Shown piece by piece: positions 57,130 through 64,000 of a DNA stretch of 64,000 nucleotides. Both the position numbers and the translations under genes were made by a program. The stretch is from the NCBI RefSeq assembly GCF_018991925.1, contig NW_024732384.1, positions 420,606 to 484,605 of the forward strand, read 5' to 3'. The notes beneath the pieces were generated by a model. The model searched no databases. It was not told the DNA's origin and saw nothing but the letters and a program-made list of their open reading frames with translations. This stretch comes from Homarus americanus (taxonomy: Eukaryota > Arthropoda > Malacostraca > Decapoda > Nephropidae). The stretch's first letter is position 1. Each line of letters starts with the position of its first letter.

Positions 57130-60100
57130 GTTTGGGGAAAAAACAACATGTAAGTGGTTGTGGTCTTGTTTCGCGGCCACTGCTGAATGACCTTCCTTTT
57201 CTGCCGTTCTCCAACTTCTTGGTCGCATTAATCAGACTCACGTCTCTGAAATAACAGTTGTAGTTAACAGACCAGGATCATGTAGACACTCCTTTGTTAC
57301 CCTGACCGAAAGTTGAAGGTAACATTTAATATAAGCACACGGTGGAGAAAAAACATCCAAGGAAACTCTTCTTTATATTGTGCAAATTAAGTCAGACTGA
57401 GATGTACTAATTTATAACAATTAACATCTAATATATTTACAGTAAAACAAGAGTACAGACATTACCTTGCATGGCCTTGTGGTCTCAACTGATTTAGTAA
57501 TTTAACTTTAATCCTGTTAACATGGGCTTTCCTCCATTCACAGAAGTATCATTTAGTATTCACCTCAAATGCTTGGGTGTGAGTAATTTAATACCAAAAT
57601 GTAGGATATGTCAGATGGAAACAAGATTATAAATTACTTTCCTGATCTCACATCCACACCCCTGTATTCAATTCCCTGGAGTGAAGACAGCTTCTAAATG
57701 TAAAACAAACAATACATCATTTATGAATTAGAATATTAACTTCAAATTCCTTTTGTATAAGAACAAATATTATATGATTACAAATACATTGAACCAATAC
57801 AATCTAAGCATTAAATACAAAAAAAATCTAATTTCAAAGGATATACATTTTTTATATTGTAGTGGATATTTCTACAGCTACAACTATCATTTGTCACTGA
57901 CTAGGCCGACCCCCTTCCGAATTCCCCAGCCAATGTCTCGTGGTCTAAGGTCGGTTACTAGCACCGCCTAACAAAGCGGAGGTCGACCATCAAGCCACGC
58001 CTACCTGCTAAAAGATCTCACCCTGCCGTGACCTGTCCCTTCTTCTATCTACAGCCACGCAGCACTTCAACACCTCCTCTGGAGCAAGCTCACCAACCAG
58101 TTTCTCGATTCCCGGTCGCTGCCAACCACGCTGCTACTTCCTGCACCAAGTTGCCCTCTGTACATCCAATACAATATATATACAGAGACATCAGAGTTTC
58201 CTTTCTCCAACCCATCCTGAGTGTGAAATCCAACATCACAAAGCTCATAATAATGTCTCCTCTCCTTTCATAGAAACCAAAACCAATTTTGCAACGGTTA
58301 TTGATAATAAAAAGAAATATTCAAAGCACACTTAAAGATATTATACAACGGTTATGTATTGTTATAAATGTATAAGAAAGCTCTATTTTAAGATAACAAA
58401 ATATTAGAAAGGATGATAAAAATAGCTTAGGAATACATAGAAAATGTATTTCTTTTATACAATGCCATCGAAATGTGAACGCTCTGGCTTTTCGTGATTA
58501 ATAAAGAAGATAATTATCATGAACAGCCAAAGAAAAAGGTTAAAAATTTTTTGTGAATTTCGACAAGAAACTTTTAATATGGTGAAGCCACTTCAGTATA
58601 AGGCAGGTAGATGACGGTGTAATTGCAGACAGACACTTTACTGGTGTCTAGGAGGTGAGGCCTGCTGGGTGTTGACTGTATTTACCTGGAAACAACCTAA
58701 CCTGAGGTAAACAAACTAATCTAAGGTGACCAAACATGGCCATTATGTGTTACTGTTTCTTCACGGCATGGTATACTAGTTTCACAACTAGGTACAGTAT
58801 TTTCCCCGAGCCTTATAAAGCTTTTTTCTTGACCTGACAGTCGCCTTGGATGTGCGTAAAACTTTTGTTTATAGGCGTCAGTTGTCACACTGCTTGCTGG
58901 TCTAAAACTTTTACGATATTACATGCATTTTACTGCTATCTCATGCTATTAATTTCTATTACAGTAAGAAGCAAAAAGTAAAACAAATATTAGCCAACGT
59001 AGATAGAGTTTTTTGATATACATAAGGCTGTATTAAGAAAAACTGTATCATGTAAGTCACTGTTGGATAGAAAACAGAATTAACTGAAAATACGACCATT
59101 ATTTAGCAGCAAACCTGCAAATGACAGCGTTCAAGTAAAACGTAAGGAGACATTAAGACACTTGCTTAATACCACCAAAGTGTAGGTAACCAGGTAGACT
59201 CTGTACCCGTGTCTTCAGCTGTAGGGAGCTGAAAATTATCGACAAAGTTGCAAAAAATTCGAGCAGTGGTCCTCCTAAACTCCTGCTATATGGCAGCGAG
59301 ACATGGGTCACATACAGGAGTGGGGCACCTCTCAAGGCACTTTGAAAACTTTCACCAACGTGTCTACGTTCATCCTCCGAGTTCGCTGGGAAGACAAGAG
59401 AACAAATGCGGCTGCTGACACTAACTGTAGGAGCATCGGAGGTTACCATATTATCCATGAACAACTACGATGGACTGGCCATGTTGCCCATGGACGATAC
59501 AGTAGACTGTCAGCAGCTACTTTACAGTCATCACCCAACGAATAATAAAACATAATACTGGTGGGCAACTGAAAAGGCATATGATAGTCTTTAACACAAA
59601 CATGGAAAGTGACAAATAGACCACCTGGGGAGACGATTACCCACAGCCTAATGCTTTTCTTGGAGGACACGAAGAGAAGGCACAAATACTGGAGTTAGCC
59701 CGACTGTATAATGAGGCAGACAAGCGCCAACGCCAAAGATGCTGCCATCGCCTTCTCCCGCACCAGATGCAGCCTCCACATGTGCAACATCTTTGAACAA
59801 CTCTGCCGGTCCCGTATCGCATTCTTTTGAGTCACCTCAGAGTCGCATACCAACCTAGGTGACATCCTTCTTAATAACTCATATCATTGTATCATAGCTG
59901 GATGATTGTCAAGCTGCATCTTTATAAGAGCAAAAGTAGTAGTAGTGAAAAAATCAGGGCAGGTACAGCTTCTAAAAAAGTTTATCCACTCTGTGAGCAT
60001 TATGAGCCACAGATGATAGATATTGGGCCATGCATTTATTTGATATATAGCTTGAACATAAGTAATGCAGTGTGTATTTATTTTGGCATAATTTATATGA

Positions 60101-60900
60101 TGTTCAGTTCTAATGTAGTAGGATCTTATGCCACAGACATGCATGCCTCAACCTCCTGGAGATCAGAGCGTATGTAGCATTTGGCAAGTCATCGATCCAT
60201 CCCGGCAGATATTTTTTTTTTGAGATATCAGCATTTAGATTATCAAGGGTGGTGCCAAATGGTGAGCATTCTGTGACTGTGACTCTCCCTCGTATAATGT
60301 ATCCCTGACAGTGGTACAATCGAGGCAATATGTTTAAAGTATTAACTGTGGACTGCTGCAAGAGTTTAAAGAAAGTAGAGCCTCACCGCCTCAGAGATTC
60401 TGCTAATAAGTCAGCTCCCCACTCAATTGAGACGAGTATACCAGATCTATGTATCGTACGTTCTTTCGTCACCGATACTAATATGAGAAAGGTAAAGCTT
60501 GATCGTATGTCAGACAGATAGATCAACAGGCCTTTTTTCCCAACGTTAAAAAAGATATTTGATCAAATAAAGAATTAAATGTTTATTAATATAGATTCAC
60601 CCAATTTAAAATAAAAACAAAAGCCAAAAAGACTTTTTCAAGCTTGTGTTTACAACCAGAGCACACAAATCAATGCACATTTCTTATATCAACACATTTT
60701 AATGCAATTCTAAAAGGGCGAATTTCAAACATATGTTAAAACCATATAATCACCAACATGACTGCCATAACCTGAAACAAAATAATTTCTGTCCTTATTC
60801 TAAGGAAACAAACCATGTTTTCTGGGACGATAGTTTAACGATATTGTGGTAACATTTGTGCCCAGCACGATTTTCTCTTACAAATTTCATATTTTTCCTT
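57130..60900. repeat. Type II spacer (copy 2), indel-rich
   Basis: Collinear with 52385-56160, including the LTR-like repeat (57860-58275), the RTE-like fragment (59200-59890) and the dispersed repeat (60005-60225). Short insertions and deletions of 1-5 nt occur every few tens of bases, in contrast to the near-identity of the type I copies. Confidence 0.85.
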
Positions 60901-60949
60901 TGTCCATCAGCACAGGAGGCACTTCTTACAGGAAGTGGGGGCCTGCAGT

Positions 60950-61672
60950 AACGATGGCGGGTGTACAGAGGCATTAGTCTCGACTCACCTCTCATCTTCA
61001 ACATGACTCTTAAGTTTAGCAAACGCCAACATGATTTTCACAATATGTTGAAGGGAAACGATTAAAGGTGAAAAAAAATAAAAAATAGGTTTGTTCAGAA
61101 ATGTTGATCAACAACGACCGTAAAATGAGTTGAATGTTATTTCTGGCAGAAGATGTGATGGTGGAGGGTAAAATATAGATGGTGAGGAGGTTGGTGTATG
61201 TTGCAGGTACTGCCGCATGCCCCTTGTGGTCGTCACCTCGCCCGCCCAGACAACACTCTACAAATAAACGATCCACAGGTGAGTTGGTCGCCGTCACAAA
61301 ATGTATTAATGCATATGACAGACCGATGATGACATCAGTGAGAGTATGGATGTTCATCCCTCAAGACTGTGGTTGTGATTTATTGTTTGGCCACAGTGTT
61401 GTAAAGACTTATCTTTCCTTCAGCCTCCTCGCCCAGTACGAATTTCAGCTACACAGAAGGACGACGCTTCCAAGAACGACTTCGGCCAACAGGGAGGCTC
61501 GGGACAGTGACTACATACAGGGCAATTACCATGTGTAGCTCCCTCGATTTGGCCGTCTTGCAGTGAGGTAGAAATATGACTGCTAAAGGTGACTCAGGCC
61601 GTGGCCGAGGTCACCTACCAGGGCGAGTGTGCCCATCACTCACCCACAACAACCACAACCTTATGCCTGAGT
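60950..61672 (+). pseudogene. Cuticle protein 5 (tandem copy 5), disrupted
   Basis: The layout of the other copies is recognisable but broken. The promoter lacks the CRE (replaced by GGCACTTCTTACA) and the TATA box is shortened to GCAGTAACG. The ATG at 61003 is followed by CTTAAG and then TTTAGC with the donor G missing. Exon 2 (about 61207-61278) has lost part of the signal peptide and has a frameshift. Exon 3 (about 61424-61670) has several indels and a stop where copy 3 reads HVQL. It carries the copy-3-type block (CAACAG..GAGGCTCGGGACAG TGACTACATACAG). It could be a decayed gene or an intact gene in low-quality sequence. Confidence 0.85.
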
Positions 61673-61859
61673 GCTGAACAGACCCTTCCTCACAACAACC
61701 CAACACCTTGAATGCTGAGCACTGTAAAGGTTCACTAACTGGCTACAAACAACGCATTACGAAAATAGTTTCTTTTGCTGTCCATGAGATCAATACTAGA
61801 GAACTAAGAACCTAAACAAGCGAGTTCTCCTTACAGTGAACCAAATGATGAAATACTGA

Positions 61860-64000
61860 GAATGTTGGAAACATTGCAGATGAATGTTTATATAATCAGG
61901 GTATACCGTAAGTCGCTTACGTACCGTAGTCGTTCGCTACCCAAGAATAACTGATAAGTGATGGTGTTAATAAAATGATAAATAAATGATCAAATTGTCT
62001 TTTAAGTCGCTGGCTAGTGACTAATAGAAGGAAAATATTGTCTTAAATATTTAATTGATTTGGAACACAAACTTCTTTAACATTAATAATTAGAGAGATA
62101 AGTTCAATTAATAAACTTTGTAAAATAGGAAAATCATATTTGTTTGGTAAGCTTGTTGTGTAGTACGCGTTTAGCCTCTGATACAGTATCAATATTTACA
62201 GATGATCATCTTGACATGAAACAATCACAACAAGTGAAGACTTTATATAGTAGATGTGACTAAAAAGATGAGTAACAAGCAGGAGATGTTTACTGTGTTG
62301 GTGACAGGAAACCAGTTACTGGCGGATCGTGAGCAGACATTTGCTGGTGTTGACTGTGGCTTTATCTGAACAACCTAGTCAAGGTAAACAAATCTGATCT
62401 ACCATATGGTCACCAAACCAACCAATTTTAAGGTAAATCTCTTAACGTGACTAAACGAATCAGGCTCAAGGCAATCCAAAACAGACCTCATTAATCTAAT
62501 CAAATATTACCCAATGAAACTTTAATAGTGTTTGAACAAACACGCAACACAATGTAACATGTAAGTCAGCATTACGAATATGTTTTGATACAAACAGAAC
62601 ACAATCATAATAGAACCCGAAGAGGACCCTTTCATCTAAAGCATCCACTGTCCTGACGGTCATCTTTCAGTAGACTGGTGACAGAACAGTTGTATATTAA
62701 AAGATCACTGCTGTTGTGGTCACAACAAAACTCGCCTTCAAGAAAACTTTCTAGACATCAATGTCGACACTGTGTACACTGGGATTACGAGATAACAACG
62801 ACTAGTACAACGGTGTCAGCTATAATCTACCCCACTTGGTGGTGGTGAGATAAGCCGGAAACACAAGTAATGCAGAAGATGAACCTTGGTGTACTAACAG
62901 TATGGTATGTGGTCAAGCACGTCCCAATGAGACGAGGAAACTTCATTTACTTTTTCAAGATCAAATGTGAAAAGGAATCTGAGTGTGTATGTTGAGAGTG
63001 AATTGAAGTTCTTGAATCATCAGGGAAGAAAGAAATAAGCAATGGCTACCAGGGTCTTATAAAGGGCAAAAGTCGTTTACGTAACTACCTGGTCCGGTCC
63101 TCATCAATCAATCAATTAGAGCACGTCTCATCTGAGGGTTGGCGACCACGTCCACACTAAATATCATCAGATCTGTTTTTTATCAATCAGGATTTGTATC
63201 TTTCTTGGGACCCAGTTTTAATTTCATTCATCCATCCCAGGTCTCCAACTCTCCCCTGGCCCTCCTTCCTCCTGAAACTTACAATTATTTTTTTAAATTA
63301 TCCCTCATCCCTAATTATTAGATCGAAGTGGCTCATTTTATATTTTCTGGTACATTTTAAATATTTTCTTGAAGTTGTTGCCAATTTTAGAAATTCTTCA
63401 CTGTTTTTCAGTCAGTGTGACTTATGGTGATTCAAATTTCATAACACTAATAATTTCAAAGCCTAACTTTTTCTTTGTGTGCCGAGGTCTGTTTTGTCTC
63501 TGACCCATACACTGTCCTCGCCTTTAGTGCCTTCTTTTCAGCAGCCTTTTTCTCTCAAATCCGAAATTAGATTTCTATTTCATTAGACCTTTTAGATTAT
63601 TAAATGGCTGTTTCTTGTTTTGATTTCTTTCCATATCTAACATCACAGCTAATGTTACTCTCAACATCAAAATTTTCTCACTTTGTAAAAGTTCCCTGTT
63701 GTCATATAATTTTTTTTTATTTAGTATTTTTCTTATAAATGAGTATACAAAACTATTACTAAAGATTTATTAAAAATGAAGTAATATTAAGTTAACACTA
63801 TAGTCCAGGTTTTAGTTAAGAAATATAATTTGATCTCAGATATTTCTTCAATATTCTCACATTAACTCGCTATATTGAAAAGTCATGTAATTCATATATT
63901 TTATCAACTCAATGTTTATTAACACATGTCACCAGTTTACAGTATGAGAGTTGGAGACAAAAAACTGACTTTCATTCGTGAAGGAATAAACTTGTTTCTC
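61860..64000. repeat. Type I spacer (copy 3), indel-rich, cut by the window end
   Basis: Collinear with 49192-51320. It includes the family A LINE scrap (62880-63110) and the antisense LINE scrap (63120-63720), and reaches the flank just upstream of a cuticle promoter (GAGAGTTGGAGACAAAAAAC at 63948). Confidence 0.85.

Noticed and set aside
1..64000. CRISPR arrays, operons or bacterial-type systems
   Set aside because: The window is eukaryotic with spliced genes. The tandem repeats seen are microsatellites, minisatellites or segmental duplications without spacer structure.
1..64000. tRNA and rRNA genes
   Set aside because: No cloverleaf-like or ribosomal sequence was recognised by eye; a covariance-model scan would be needed to exclude them.

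Overview
This is a eukaryotic, arthropod genomic window. The genes are intron-rich, the intergenic DNA is AT-rich, and most of the sequence is decayed transposable elements. The cuticle proteins (a secreted Rebers-Riddiford array with GEAQYP-type tails), the mix of CR1-, RTE- and Jockey-like LINEs, hAT elements and ISXO2-like exons, and the recurring TACTGTA/TACAGTA words suggest a decapod crustacean such as a crayfish, lobster or crab. That assignment is inference.

Left part (1-21 kb). Two exons of an STIP1/Hop-like TPR co-chaperone lie on the minus strand at the left edge (691-1041), and the gene continues off the window. The rest is a transposon graveyard: a 550-bp foldback element with TA flanks (1465-2014), a Ty3/gypsy-like gag-protease-RT relic (4405-5950), a MITE (7868-8364), LINE 3' ends (8573-9060, 11680-13850, 16230-16710), an ISXO2-like transposase first exon (9259), a telomere-like TTAGG/TTAGA stretch (10025-10080) and a Tigger-like element (14311-14961). 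One unidentified terminal exon is possible at 15162-15408 (minus).

Middle part (21.2-37.8 kb). A complete leukotriene A4 hydrolase gene (LTA4H, M1 zinc aminopeptidase) runs on the minus strand. It has 13 exons and 610 codons, and all splice phases are consistent. The exon carrying the zinc site is present twice in tandem. Both copies are 207 nt, both keep HEXXH and WLNEG, they are about 74% identical in protein, and a 55-nt intron separates them. This looks like a mutually exclusive exon pair that would give two forms of the catalytic core, and it is the most striking feature of the window. Introns carry MITEs, a hAT element with a target duplication, minisatellites and an RTE fragment. A second hAT element with an 8-bp target duplication sits 86 bp upstream of the LTA4H start codon.

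Right part (38-64 kb). After more repeats (an hAT MITE with a perfect 8-bp duplication at 40102-40721 and a nearly full-length CR1-like LINE at 41190-43757) comes a tandem array of five small CPR/pro-resilin-like cuticle protein genes on the plus strand (ATGs at 44229, 48371, 51512, 56259, 61003). The first four share an invariant core promoter: the CRE palindrome TGACGTCA, 30 bp to TATATAA, 31 bp to the initiator, and 60 bp from TATA to ATG. Copies are separated by two kinds of duplicated spacer in the order I, I, II, II, I, and the window ends about 180 bp before the expected start of a sixth copy. Copy 2 has lost the splice donor of its signal-peptide exon. Copy 5 and everything after about 57.1 kb carry many small indels, which means either decay or poor consensus sequence.
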